64,000 bases of DNA from Snodgrassella gandavensis (GCF_914768025.1 NZ_CAJZCE010000008.1:1-64000), one strand, 5' to 3'; numbered from the stretch's first letter, positions 36,707 to 46,698 are shown. The notes: generated by a model not told the origin, from the letters alone. Translations and numbers: made by a program.

Positions 36707-36799
36707 CCGCCATGCATTATGATGGAAACGAGATTCACAAACCCTGACCAGACCGATTAATATCGGCTTGTGTCCAACCTTTGCCCGTTTGCAGGGATT

Positions 36800-37927
36800 A
36801 TGCTTGAATCATATCAGATGTTTGGCTGGATACTGGGATTATTACTGCTGTGCTGGGCGGTATTCAGTTCGCGGCTGTTTGTATTTATGGATAATCCCGG
36901 CAGCCGGCGGATAGAGCGGCTGGATGGCCTGCGCTTTCTGCTGGCATTCAGCGTAGCCATGCATCATTATGTTTACAGCTATTATTATCTGCATGGCCAG
37001 TCATGGACACCGGCTGTATTTGCGCATAACCCGCTCAACCTGCGCATGGGCGTATTCGGCGTTACCCTGTTTTTCATGCTCTCAGGCTATCTGTTTGCCC
37101 AATCCAGCCCGGCATCGTGGCTACATTTTTATCTGAAACGCTTCTTGCGCATTGCCCCGATATTTTATTTGTCTTCATGCTGTTGTGTGCTGCTGGCACT
37201 GTATCTGCAACAGCATACACTGGTAAGCCGCGATATGCTGCTAAACCTGTATTACTGGTTTGATGCCGGCATTACCGGTGTCAAACCGCCATTGTTTGGC
37301 ATGCGGGATGCACGGCTGATTAATGCTGGTGTAGCGTGGACATTATACTGGGAATGGGCTTTTTACTTTTCCCTGCCGCTGTTGTGCTTTGTACGCCAGA
37401 AAACCGGCCAGCTACCGCTGGCAATCAGCGTGTTATTTATCGCCGTCTATTGTGTCGCCCCGTTTAATCAGCAAAAAGCCTATTTCATCGCCTGCTTTGC
37501 CGTGGGCGCACTGGCCAGAATAGTGCCAGCATCGGTACAAATACCGAAAAAGCTGTGTGATAGCGCAATTGTGCTGTTATTGGTGCTGATTTTCAGCATC
37601 ACCACTGGCCGCTACCACATCAACTTCCTGCCCCTATTTGCCTTGCTGTTTATCCTGATAGCGCTGGGCGGCGATATATTTGGACTGCTCCGGCTGAAAG
37701 CCTTTGTCCGGCTTGGGGATGCCAGTTACAGCATTTATTTGTTACACGGCATTGGGTGGTTCTGTTTGAATCAAGTGATTCAGCTAACTGCAATCAATCT
37801 GAATAAGGCCGAATATACCCTGCTTGCTACTGTGGTATTGATTGGTTTAATGCTGATATGCACCTTAACCTATCGGTTTATTGAGCAACCTTTTATGCAG
37901 TTGGGTAGAAGTAAACGGCATATTTGA
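36800..37927 (+). CDS. Acyltransferase 3 (OafA/YrhL-type) membrane protein
   Basis: From ATG 36800 the 375-residue protein has about ten membrane helices. It carries the AT3 motifs: LDGLRFLLAFSVAMHHY with the catalytic-type His, FFMLSGYLFA, the KRFLRIAPIF Arg motif and YSIYLLHG. Family members O-acylate surface polysaccharides, LPS or peptidoglycan across the inner membrane. A TTG at 36770 would give ten more residues; neither start has an ideal ribosome site. It begins ~90 bp after cysJ. It may modify the glycan made by the 4725-10243 operon, which is inference only. Confidence 0.88.
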   Translation: MLESYQMFGWILGLLLLCWAVFSSRLFVFMDNPGSRRIERLDGLRFLLAFSVAMHHYVYSYYYLHGQSWTPAVFAHNPLNLRMGVFGVTLFFMLSGYLFAQSSPASWLHFYLKRFLRIAPIFYLSSCCCVLLALYLQQHTLVSRDMLLNLYYWFDAGITGVKPPLFGMRDARLINAGVAWTLYWEWAFYFSLPLLCFVRQKTGQLPLAISVLFIAVYCVAPFNQQKAYFIACFAVGALARIVPASVQIPKKLCDSAIVLLLVLIFSITTGRYHINFLPLFALLFILIALGGDIFGLLRLKAFVRLGDASYSIYLLHGIGWFCLNQVIQLTAINLNKAEYTLLATVVLIGLMLICTLTYRFIEQPFMQLGRSKRHI

Positions 37928-38045
37928 ATAGAAGAAAATTATTTCTGTAGTAGCTTCATGTGGGTAAAAAGGTATTGTTTTTAGAATGTTTTAACTGTCA
38001 AAAACAGAGAAATTTAAACATAATAATCTGCAAACAAATATATAT

Positions 38046-39775
38046 TCATTTTAGTGGAACTTCTCTTGTTATGCATAGCTCTTCCTTTGGTCGTCTACGC
38101 TCTTCAAGATATATAGCTAGTGATAAATAAATTATTGAATTTCTAGCTAATTTAATTAGTTGCATGAGCCTAGATTCAAATTGACTGATTGGTATTAACA
38201 GTGAATGAGAAGATAGTTTTTCTTTTTCATAGATAATTGATTTCAGGTACGTTAATGTTGAATTTAGGTTATCAATTTGCTTTTGAAGTTGTTTAGTCAC
38301 TAAAGGATTGTTCTTATTTATAGCTTGTTTAAGCTTTAATTCAAGTTCTCTAATTTCATTTGATAATATATTCTTTTTTTCTTTTGTTTTAATAAATTCT
38401 GTATTCCTGTATGTATTCCCCGATGTTACAAGTTCATAGCCAAAATCATCAACTATCTTTAATGAACGATGTTCCATAGCATTTCTAATTTCTGCAAATG
38501 CTACTGCATTTGGGTCTAACCATTTTGTTACAGAGTCGGAGTTACCAACTTTACGGATATCTTTCAATATGTAAAATAAAGCATGAATAAAATGATTATC
38601 ACTATCTTTTAGTTTTTTATGTGGTCTCCATTCATTATGTTTACTGGTGAAATCACGAAATAGATTATCAATACTGATTTTTTTGTCGTGCTTTAAATCA
38701 TTCAAATCGAAAAACCGACTAATTAGATATGCTATTTTATCGAAAAGTGAATATATTGTTCTGAATGCCGATTTATACTGAGCAATTTTTAAATTATCAA
38801 TTGAGTGAGACATATCTTCAACTTTTTGATATGTTGAATTGTATATATGAGAAGCATTGTTCGGTATATCTTTTGAGGAATATATTAAATACCGCGCATA
38901 ACAGTAATCATTTTTTAGCTCATCATAATTACCGTGATAAACTAATTCTTCATGTAAGGTAAGAGAAGTATTAATTGAATGGATAAATGGTGAAAATGCG
39001 AAAATATCCTCATATACAATCGGATAATCACATACATCATTTAAATCATTAAGAAAGAGCCTGTTTTTAGCACACCATTCAAAATACAACTTTTGTTTTT
39101 TGGATGTATGCTTGATGGTATATTCTTTGAAATAATCAAAATCTGATGTTTTAAAAAATTTTTCAAACCATTTTTTAAACTCAAATAACCGTCCTCTTTC
39201 TTGAAGTGGTATTCTTTGTTCAGGACATAGTTGCTCAATATTTTCAATTCCTTTGTTTGTAAGTTCATAGGCAATAAAATAATGATATTCTGAATGTCCG
39301 TTATCATATAATGAATTAGCCAAGAATAATTCGTTATCAGCTTTGGCCATAATGGCTACAGGGTTGCCATCTATTGAAATAGCCTTATCATAGTGTGGAA
39401 TGCAGCATAGTGCTCTGCCTTGTGATGAAAGGCGGTTAGCTAAATTCGTCTCTATCATAGACCTAAGATTATTATATGCATAAATATTATCTTTGAGTTC
39501 CCTCCAATCTGCTTTAGAAAGCGCATGTAAAGCCTTTCTGTAGAAAATCACGGATTTCACAAATCTTCTGAGTACCATTCAGTTTTACGAGTTTTATAAA
39601 GCTCAGAATAACAATTTCCAAGGATATAAAGATAATAGGCCTCATGAATGAGATGAGAAAAGTTAAAATCCCGTTCTGTAAAACGCTTAACTAATGCATC
39701 TAACGAAACGTGATCACCAGAGAGAATGTATTGATCAGCAAGAATATTGAATTCGTTAAGCTCAGTTTTTGTCAT
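38046..39775 (-). pseudogene. Split gene: TPR-HEPN protein (LA2681-like), one-base frameshift
   Basis: A start at 39775 (AAGGA upstream) encodes 72 residues ending TEWYSEDL-stop. An overlapping frame from 39578 encodes 510 residues that continue the same protein (VKSVIFYRKALHAL). Adding one base near 39562-39565 joins them into one ~577-residue product. The N-terminal half looks like TPR helices (NNLRSMIETNLAN, YDKAISIDGNPVA). The C-terminal half has EIRNAMEH, an R-x4-H HEPN ribonuclease motif at ~361-366 of the long frame, as in LA2681-type HEPN proteins, and a coiled coil follows. HEPN RNases serve in toxin-antitoxin and phage defence. The gene is very AT-rich. The long part could still be translated from ATG 39578, but no good ribosome site supports it. 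Confidence 0.65.
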
Positions 39776-39925
39776 TAATAAAATGGTTCCTTAACAATAT
39801 TAATATTTCAATTTATGAAAAGGTCTGATAGAAATAAGTGAATCATGCTGCATATACAATTATTGTACATATGAACACATTCTGCGTGGCTTAAAGAATA
39901 GTTTCAAGTACTTCAACGTTATCTG

Positions 39926-39964
39926 CCCGGAATAGTTACACTATCCCGGGCAGTTTTTTTATAC
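39926..39964 (+). terminator. Strong intrinsic terminator between HEPN and MFS genes
   Basis: CTGCCCGGAATAGT-TAC-ACTATCCCGGGCAG (14-bp stem with one mismatch) is followed by TTTTTTT on the plus strand. It lies 28 bp beyond the MFS stop. Both flanking genes are on the minus strand, so the T-tract is on the wrong strand for the MFS transcript unless the hairpin alone suffices; an unannotated plus RNA may end here. Confidence 0.75.
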
Positions 39965-39991
39965 AGTATCAGGGTGTTATTTCAGGAATAA

Positions 39992-41302
39992 CTAATTGTC
40001 TGCTTGCTGTTGCTTTTCGGTATTCTGCAAGGTGGCTTGAACATGCTGTTCAGCACTGTCGGCATCATACGGGGTATCAGTAGCATCATTGTTACGTGGG
40101 TCAAGTTCAGGAGTTATCGGGCCAACATTGCCGGATACGGGTACATAAACACTGCGCTCCGAAATCGGTACGGCCGGCTGCATAAAGGTATATACCGCCA
40201 GAACAGTCGCAATAATGGCATACACGCTGTAAAAGCCATAGTGATTAAACAGCTGCATCACTGCACCGAGAAGCAACGGTGCTACCAGTGAACCCAAGCC
40301 ATACACAAACAGCAGACAGCGATTCACTTCTACTGTATTCATATTGGCGGGTAAAACATCGTTGGCACGCGCCAGCCCCAGTGCATACAATGGGAAACCG
40401 CTACAGCCGATAGCCAGTGCAATCACGCATTGTGCCCAGATATTGCCCGGCATAACTAATAGCAGCAGCATACCACAGAATGCGGCTACCGCAGCTACAC
40501 AGGCACAGCCGAAAATAATGCGCGGACGGCCGAATTTATTCGACAGCCAGGCGATAAACAATTGAATGGTGAAACCACCAATCATCGCTGAGCCGAGAAA
40601 CAGGGATACTTTAGGCAGGCTGTAACCCAGTTTCAGTATGAATACGGAACCCATGGTGAAAAAGCCATTAATAAAAATCCCGGCCATAAAACAGGCTAAC
40701 CATGCCAGTGGGACAATGGAAAGGACATGCGGCAGGCTGATGCGTTCGCGCTTGGGAATTTCCGGTTGCTGCATGCGTGTCAGCCCTACTGGCAATGTGG
40801 CGGCGATTACCAGAATGGCAGCCAGCGTGAAGATATTGTTACTGGACATATTCAGGCTCAGCAACAATACACTGGTCGCTGATGATACGTAATACACCAC
40901 TTCATACAGCGCCAGAATTTTGGCGCGGGTCTGTGGGACACTGCGTGCGGTAAACCAGCTTTCCACCACCATTAATAAGCTGTAATGAGAAAAGCCCAGT
41001 ACCGCACGCAATATGCCCCACATCCATAATTGTTCCACCATCAGATGGGCAAGGGCGGCTATGGCAAACAGGGCACCAAACACACTGAAGCTGCGGATAT
41101 GCCCTACGCGCGAAATAATGCGGTGTGACACGATGGCAGAAATGGTGCCACCAACAAAAAAGGCTGCATTCAGAATACCAATGGTGATATTGCTTACCCC
41201 CATTTGGGACGGCTTTACCCCAGCGGAATTCAGAATCAGCCCATAACCGGAAAACAGGAAAAAAATGGAACCATATAAAGACAAAAACTGGCGCGTATGC
41301 AT
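39992..41302 (-). CDS. MFS transporter, YcaD-like
   Basis: The 436-residue protein has about 12 membrane helices in two halves, with the MFS loop RVGHIRSFSVFG between helices 2 and 3. LRAVLGFSHYSLLMVVESWF resembles the conserved centre of YcaD-type carriers. The last ~60 residues form a polar tail. The substrate is unknown. It seems monocistronic, with rnpB upstream on the same strand, 346 bp away. Confidence 0.88.
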   Translation of the reverse strand: MHTRQFLSLYGSIFFLFSGYGLILNSAGVKPSQMGVSNITIGILNAAFFVGGTISAIVSHRIISRVGHIRSFSVFGALFAIAALAHLMVEQLWMWGILRAVLGFSHYSLLMVVESWFTARSVPQTRAKILALYEVVYYVSSATSVLLLSLNMSSNNIFTLAAILVIAATLPVGLTRMQQPEIPKRERISLPHVLSIVPLAWLACFMAGIFINGFFTMGSVFILKLGYSLPKVSLFLGSAMIGGFTIQLFIAWLSNKFGRPRIIFGCACVAAVAAFCGMLLLLVMPGNIWAQCVIALAIGCSGFPLYALGLARANDVLPANMNTVEVNRCLLFVYGLGSLVAPLLLGAVMQLFNHYGFYSVYAIIATVLAVYTFMQPAVPISERSVYVPVSGNVGPITPELDPRNNDATDTPYDADSAEQHVQATLQNTEKQQQADN

Positions 41303-41648
41303 GCGGATACCGAAGAATAAGAATAGCGAAGCCTGACATCAAACAGCTATCAATGTACAGGAAGAGAGACTGTAAGATGCCAATTTATAAGTAAAAAACA
41401 GTTTATTTTGTGTAGCTTAATGACACTGTCCGGTTAATGCTGCTAGTAAACCCCAACATATTTTTTGCAGCAGTCCATGGTATCGTTGTGAACAGATTGG
41501 TATGCTATACAATTAGTATACAGGAATTTTAAGGCTGATACCGGGTAGCGCTTACCAAGTAATCTATTGTGCCTGATTGTACAGCAAACTGGCTGTGCCA
41601 GTCTGGCACAAGTTTAAACCGCCAGACGGATAAACAGCAATGCTAGGG
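41303..41648. other. Spacer between MFS gene and rnpB 3' end
   Basis: No gene is visible. gctatacaattagtatac near 41502-41519 is a partial palindrome of operator type. The gtctggcgg / ccagac pieces at 41590-41630 could form the rnpB terminator without a T-tract. Confidence 0.35.
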
Positions 41649-42018
41649 GGCACATCAGACAACCGATAAGCCGGGTTCTGTCTGGGACAGTCATTCATCT
41701 GGGCGACACATTACTGTGCCGCTCAAGCAACCTACCCGAATGCTCGGCGAGCAGCGTCAGCGCATTCTGTTTGGTCTTGCTCCGAATGGGGTTTGGCCTG
41801 CTACACGTTGTTACCAACGGCACGGTGCGCTCTTACCGCACCATTTCACCCTTACCTGTGCTATGGGTAAACCACAGCCATCGGCGGTTATGCTTTCTGT
41901 TCCACTTTCCGTCGCCTCACGACGCCCGGCTGTTAGCCGGCATTCTGCTCTGTGGAGCCCGGACTTTCCTCCATGCACGTATATTGTGCACAGCGACTGT
42001 CTGGTATGCTGATGTGCC
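41649..42018 (-). ncRNA. rnpB: RNase P RNA (M1 RNA, class A)
   Basis: On the minus strand the sequence runs from ACCAGACAGTCGC near the 5' end, through GGAGGAAAGTCCGGGCTCC and a GAAAGTGGAACAGAAAG-like segment, AGGGTGAAATGGTGCGGTAAGAGCG, GGTAGGTTGCTTGAG, to ACAGAACCCGGCTTATCGG near the 3' end. These are hallmark conserved blocks of bacterial RNase P RNA. The ends were set by the P1 helix (GGCACATCAG / CTGATGTGCC). It is the catalytic RNA that matures tRNA 5' ends. The ends may be off by several bases. Confidence 0.97.
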
Positions 42019-42024
42019 GGCAGG

Positions 42025-42030
42025 ATTTTA
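42025..42030 (-). promoter_or_regulatory. -10 element of rnpB
   Basis: TAAAAT on the minus strand, seven bases before the predicted RNA start. No convincing -35 is seen at the right spacing. Confidence 0.5.
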
Positions 42031-42155
42031 ACACAAACCAAAGAGAGCTGATTTATATTTCAGATTATGTATAATGATTTCGTTTATCATTTTTCTGGCT
42101 ACAATAATCGTTTGTGCGGCCGTTATGGCTCAATTATGCAGAAAGTCCACGCAGT

Positions 42156-43997
42156 ATGTTATTGAACCGATTCTTAAGCTGGTTTGAAAACCGCATTGAT
42201 GCTTATCCTGAAACATTGCCGCAGCCGTCGCGAAAGGGGGTGCTGCCGTTTATCTGGAGCTGTCTGGAGGGCGCACGCCTCTGGCTGCTGGTGATGGTAA
42301 TTATGACTATTGGTACGGGGATTCTGGAGGCTTTGGTATTCCGGTTTCTCGGTACGGTGGTCGACTGGCTTGGTGGCTATGCACCAGACAGATTGTGGCC
42401 GGAAAAAGGGCATGAGCTGATTCTGATGGCGGCAGTAATGATATTCAGTATTTTCTGGTCGTTTCTGTCTTCCAATGTGCAGTTTCAAACTCTGCAAGGT
42501 GCTTTTCCGATGCGCTTGCGCTGGAATTTTCACCGCCTGATGCTCGGGCAGAGTATGGGTTTTTATCAGGACGAATTTGCCGGACGGGTTTCTGCCAAAG
42601 TAATGCAAACGGCGCTGGCGGTACGCGATACAGTGATGTCGGTGGCCAATATGCTGGTGTATGTACTGGTATATTTTGTTACCAGCGGCATTATTCTGGC
42701 TGGTATGGATAGCTGGTTATTATTGCCATTTGTTCTGTGGATTGTGCTGTTTGTGCTGGTACTGCGCTTTTTGATTCCGAAACTGTCTAAAACCGCTCAG
42801 CAGCAGGCGGATGCACGCAGCCTGATGACCGGCCGCATTACTGATGCCTATACCAATATTGCTACGGTAAAGCTGTTTTCTCATAGTGCACGTGAAGCTG
42901 CCTACGCCAAGGCATCTATGCAGGAATTTCTGGTGACGGTCAACGCGCAGATGCGGCTGGCGACTTTGCTCGACAGTCTGAGTACTGCGATTAATATTTT
43001 GCTGGTGGTCAGCTCCGCCGGTCTGGGTATCTGGTTATGGATAAATGGGCAGGTTGGTGTGGGTGCGATTGCCACCGCTACGGCAATGGCGTCGCGGATT
43101 AATGGCTTGTCACACTGGGTAATGTGGGAAAGTGCACGCCTGTTTGAGAATATCGGCACGGTGGAAGATGGCATGAAAATCCTGTCCCGCCCCCATACAA
43201 TTGTGGATAAGCCAAAAGCTCTGCCGTTAAAGGTTAATCAGGGCGCAATTGATTTTGAGCATGTGAATTTTGCCTATAGCGACGATAAACCGCTGTTGCG
43301 CGACTTTAATCTGCATATCCGTGCCGGTGAAAAAGTGGGTCTGGTAGGGCGCAGTGGTGCCGGTAAAACCACGCTGACCAATCTGCTGCTGCGTTTTTAT
43401 GATGTAAAAGGTGGGCGCATTCTGATTGATGGTCAGGATATCCGTGATGTTACGCAGGATAGTCTGCGCGCGGCATTGGGGCTGGTAACGCAGGATACAT
43501 CTCTGCTGCACCGTTCTGTGCGCGACAATATTGTCTATGGGCGCCCGGATGCCTCAGAAGAAGCGATGGTACAGGCAGCACAACAGGCTGCTGCTGATGG
43601 CTTTATTCCGGCATTGAGCGATGCCAAGGCACGGCATGGCTATGATGCCCATGTCGGCGAACGCGGGGTAAAGCTGTCTGGCGGGCAGCGTCAGCGCATT
43701 GCCATTGCGCGGGTGATTCTGAAAGATGCTCCCATTCTGCTTTTGGATGAGGCCACCAGTGCGCTGGATTCAGAAGTGGAAGCGGCCATTCAGGAAAATC
43801 TTACCCGGCTGATGCAGGGTAAAACCGTGGTGGCCATTGCGCATCGTTTGTCTACGATTGCAGCTATGGATCGGCTGATTGTGATGGATAAGGGGCAGAT
43901 TGTCGAGCAGGGGACACATAGCGAGCTGCTGGCCAAAAATGGCGTTTATGCCATGCTGTGGCAACGGCAAAGTGGTGGTTTTCTGCCTGAGGCTTGA
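42156..43997 (+). CDS. ABC exporter, fused permease-ATPase (MsbA/multidrug type)
   Basis: I take ATG 42156 (MLLNRFLSWFENRIDAYPE), which matches the usual beginning of this group; the GTG at 42114 adds an unlike leader. The 613-residue protein has six membrane helices in the first ~340 residues and then a nucleotide-binding domain with Walker A GRSGAGKTTL, Q-loop VTQDTSLL, signature LSGGQRQR, Walker B PILLLDEATSALDS and the H-loop His in IAHRLST. It works as a dimer. The substrate may be a lipid, drug or peptide. It is followed by dld with its own leader, and shares its upstream region divergently with rnpB. Confidence 0.9.
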   Translation: MLLNRFLSWFENRIDAYPETLPQPSRKGVLPFIWSCLEGARLWLLVMVIMTIGTGILEALVFRFLGTVVDWLGGYAPDRLWPEKGHELILMAAVMIFSIFWSFLSSNVQFQTLQGAFPMRLRWNFHRLMLGQSMGFYQDEFAGRVSAKVMQTALAVRDTVMSVANMLVYVLVYFVTSGIILAGMDSWLLLPFVLWIVLFVLVLRFLIPKLSKTAQQQADARSLMTGRITDAYTNIATVKLFSHSAREAAYAKASMQEFLVTVNAQMRLATLLDSLSTAINILLVVSSAGLGIWLWINGQVGVGAIATATAMASRINGLSHWVMWESARLFENIGTVEDGMKILSRPHTIVDKPKALPLKVNQGAIDFEHVNFAYSDDKPLLRDFNLHIRAGEKVGLVGRSGAGKTTLTNLLLRFYDVKGGRILIDGQDIRDVTQDSLRAALGLVTQDTSLLHRSVRDNIVYGRPDASEEAMVQAAQQAAADGFIPALSDAKARHGYDAHVGERGVKLSGGQRQRIAIARVILKDAPILLLDEATSALDSEVEAAIQENLTRLMQGKTVVAIAHRLSTIAAMDRLIVMDKGQIVEQGTHSELLAKNGVYAMLWQRQSGGFLPEA

Positions 43998-44099
43998 TGG
44001 TTACTGCACATGTTAAAGTTCTTCCCGTTAACATATAACTGTTCTAAAATAGCCTGTGCTGATTAGAAATAAGTAATTGTATAAAAAAGGAGAAGTAAT

Positions 44100-45797
44100 A
44101 TGGATGTCAATATACATACAGGCCTCGTTCATACATTACAGGCAATTGTCGGACAGGAACATACTCTTACTGATCCGGCACATACCCTGCCTTACCGGCA
44201 GGGCATCCGTTTCGGTGTGGGCGATGCTATGGCTGTGGTGCTCCCGGGTACACTGGTTGAGCAGTGGCGTGTATTAAAAGCCTGTGTGGAAGCCGACGTG
44301 ATTGTCATCACCCAGTCTGCCAATACCGGCCTCACCGGTGGTTCTACTCCGGATGGTAACGATTATGACCGGCCGATTGTGATTGTCAGCACGCGCCGGC
44401 TGGATGGCATTCAGGTGATTGAAAATGGCGAACAGGTAATCTGTTTGCCGGGCAGTACCCTGTATCGTCTGGAAAAAGAGCTGAAAAAATACCAGCGTGG
44501 CCCGCATTCCGTGATTGGTTCATCCTGTATCGGCGCATCGGTTATGGGCGGTGTGTGCAACAATTCAGGCGGTGCGCTTATCCAGCGCGGCCCTGCCTAT
44601 ACCCAGATGGCTGTTTTTGCTCAGCTTGATGAAAACAGCCAGCTGCATCTGGTTAATCATCTTGGCATTGAGCTGGGAGATGACCCGGAAACCATTTTGC
44701 AGAATCTGCAAAATGGTCATTACAGTGATAAAGACATCAAGCGCGATGCCGGCATGGGACATGACCACGAATACCGCGACCATGTGCGCGAGATTGATGC
44801 AGATACGCCGGCGCGCTTTAATGCCGATCCGGCACGCCACTATGAAGCTTCCGGCAGTGCCGGACGTCTGATGGTATTTGCCGTGCGTCTGGATACTTTC
44901 CCATTAGAAAAAAATTCTGCGGTTTTCTATATCGGCAGCAATGATACGCATGAGCTGGATGATATTCGCCGTCATATTCTCAGTACATTCAAAAATCTGC
45001 CGGTATCGGGCGAATATATGCACCGCGAGGCTTTTGATATTGCTGCGGTATATGGCAAGGATATTTTTGTTGCCATTCAGAAGTTCGGTACCGATGCCAT
45101 GCCGCGCCTGTTTGCTTTCAAGAACTTTGTCGACCGTACGTTGGCAAAAATTCCGTTTTTCCCGAAGAATTTTTCAGACCGTTTTGCGGTATTCATGTGC
45201 AAATTCCTGCCTCAGCACTTACCTCAGTCAATCCGTGACTACCGCGACCGTTACGAGCATCACCTTATCTTGAAAATGGCTGACGATGGTATTGCCGAAG
45301 CAGAAGAATTTCTGCAAACCTTTTTCGAGCAAAAAACCGGCAGTTATTTCCGCTGTAATGAAAAAGAAGCCGAAGCCGCCATGCTGCATCGCTTTGCCGC
45401 AGCCGGCGCGGCTACTACCTACCGCAATGTGCATAGCGATACGGTAGAAAACATTGTTGCGCTGGATGTGGCCTTGCGGCGCAATGACAGCGACTGGTTC
45501 GAAACATTGCCACAAAGCATTAATCAGCACTTTATTCATAAAATGTATTATGGCCACTTTTTCTGCCATGTTTTCCATCAGGATTATATTGCCAAAAAAG
45601 GTACCGACTGCAATAAGGTTGAAGATGAAATGCTGGTATTGCTGGATCAGCGTGGCGCACAGTATCCGGCAGAACATAATGTTGGCCATTTATATCATGC
45701 CAAGCCAGCCCTGAAAAAATTCTATCGCCAGCTTGACCCAACCAATAGCTTTAATCCCGGTATTGGTAAAACCTCGAAAAAGAAATACTGGGCTTAA
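44100..45797 (+). CDS. dld: Quinone-dependent D-lactate dehydrogenase
   Basis: The 565-residue protein has the PCMH-type FAD domain (ITQSANTGLTGGSTPDG, VIGSSCIGASVMGGVCNNSGG) and the long membrane-binding and cap domains of E. coli Dld, ending LDPTNSFNPGIGKTSKKKYW. It oxidises D-lactate to pyruvate at the inner face of the cytoplasmic membrane and feeds electrons to the quinone pool. The ribosome site AAGGAGAAG is strong, and a terminator follows. With L-LDH in the same window it suggests lactate is a main currency for this cell. Confidence 0.95.
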   Translation: MDVNIHTGLVHTLQAIVGQEHTLTDPAHTLPYRQGIRFGVGDAMAVVLPGTLVEQWRVLKACVEADVIVITQSANTGLTGGSTPDGNDYDRPIVIVSTRRLDGIQVIENGEQVICLPGSTLYRLEKELKKYQRGPHSVIGSSCIGASVMGGVCNNSGGALIQRGPAYTQMAVFAQLDENSQLHLVNHLGIELGDDPETILQNLQNGHYSDKDIKRDAGMGHDHEYRDHVREIDADTPARFNADPARHYEASGSAGRLMVFAVRLDTFPLEKNSAVFYIGSNDTHELDDIRRHILSTFKNLPVSGEYMHREAFDIAAVYGKDIFVAIQKFGTDAMPRLFAFKNFVDRTLAKIPFFPKNFSDRFAVFMCKFLPQHLPQSIRDYRDRYEHHLILKMADDGIAEAEEFLQTFFEQKTGSYFRCNEKEAEAAMLHRFAAAGAATTYRNVHSDTVENIVALDVALRRNDSDWFETLPQSINQHFIHKMYYGHFFCHVFHQDYIAKKGTDCNKVEDEMLVLLDQRGAQYPAEHNVGHLYHAKPALKKFYRQLDPTNSFNPGIGKTSKKKYWA

Positions 45798-45820
45798 TCT
45801 AACAACTTTTGCTACCGAAA

Positions 45821-45855
45821 CCACCAGCGTTCAGCAATGTCTGGTGGTGTTATTT
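45821..45855 (+). terminator. Terminator after dld
   Basis: Arms ccaccag and ctggtgg with a 13-base loop, followed by TGTTATTTTAT. The stem is sound and the T-tract is interrupted. Confidence 0.65.
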
Positions 45856-46003
45856 TATCCAGAGGCAACGCTTGCTGTCATGCAGCAGATTGGTGAGTTT
45901 CTATTATAGATAATTGAAAATATGGCTATTTAATCCATATGGATACATGGAATATGCTGTGTTTGATTACACCTGTGGCGTAACAGACAGAAGGAGAGAG
46001 CAA

Positions 46004-46260
46004 CATGCAATAGTGTTATCTGGGCAAAGGCAGGGAGTATCTGCTTTGGGTTTAGGCTGCATAGGATTAAGTTTATGGACATGGTTCTGCTCAGGATGCC
46101 ACGCAGGCCATCGAAGTGATTCGTGTCGCTGCGGTGGGTTAGAGCATAACCCTGTTTAATACTGATGAAGTTTATACTCCTTATCAGAATGGTTGCGTAG
46201 TGGGGCAAGTCTTAAAGCCTTATCATCAGCAGGCGGTGATGGCCAACCCAATCCGGTATT
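46004..46260 (+). pseudogene. Relic of an aldo/keto reductase (N-terminal ~85 codons)
   Basis: GGAGAG at 45993 and ATG 46004 start a frame that stops at once (ATG CAA TAG). One base over, the frame reads VLSGQRQGVSALGLGCIGLS, the AKR start. A further shift gives QDATQAIEVIRVAAVG, stop, SITLFNTDEVYTPYQNG then VVGQVLKPYHQQAVMA, matching the D-T-A-E-x-Y-G-P-Y catalytic region and the following helix. At least two frameshifts and one nonsense change are needed to explain it, and the C-terminal two thirds are gone. Confidence 0.8.
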
Positions 46261-46698
46261 AGCAGCAATGAAAATAAACAGCAGATTTCAAATTGAAATT
46301 TTTTGGAGCACAGCAATCATCCCGTTTACTGTGTGCCTGTATAGCATTAATACTGTTGTAGCGCAGGCAGGTGGCTGAGTTATTACTGCCGCTAATGTAT
46401 ATCCAAACAGGTAATGCAATACCTGTTTAAATCTGTATTACATGTTTGTCATTAATATTTAGCTTCAAATCCTGACACCACTTCACTATAGGTATATTAA
46501 TACTTTCCATTGCTGGTGGTTATACAGCATAAAGTAACAGTATCTGGCTAAAATCCGTGTACAATAATATACCCATAGCCTGCCGCAGCAGGCTTTAATT
46601 TATCTATCAGGCAGGTACTGCTGCGTCAGGATATATGGCCTGTACGCATGGCAGTAACATCCTGAGTTACACAGTGCAACAATTAGGACAACGATACA
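46261..46698. other. Leader region upstream of mgtE with several hairpins
   Basis: No gene. Hairpins: aaacaggta / tacctgttt (46405-46428); agcctgc / gcaggct (46576-46593) followed by TTTAATTT; tcaggat / atcctga (46626-46665). The last overlaps an alternative pairing actgc / gcagt (46617-46654), giving a crossing or mutually exclusive fold directly before mgtE. Confidence 0.4.

Noticed and set aside
45914-46159. 81-codon plus-strand frame as a real gene
   Set aside because: Its second part is one broken frame of the aldo/keto reductase relic; the first part has no support.
46440-46698. Known M-box or yybP-ykoY riboswitch before mgtE
   Set aside because: None of the conserved core segments of these riboswitches is present; only generic stems are seen.
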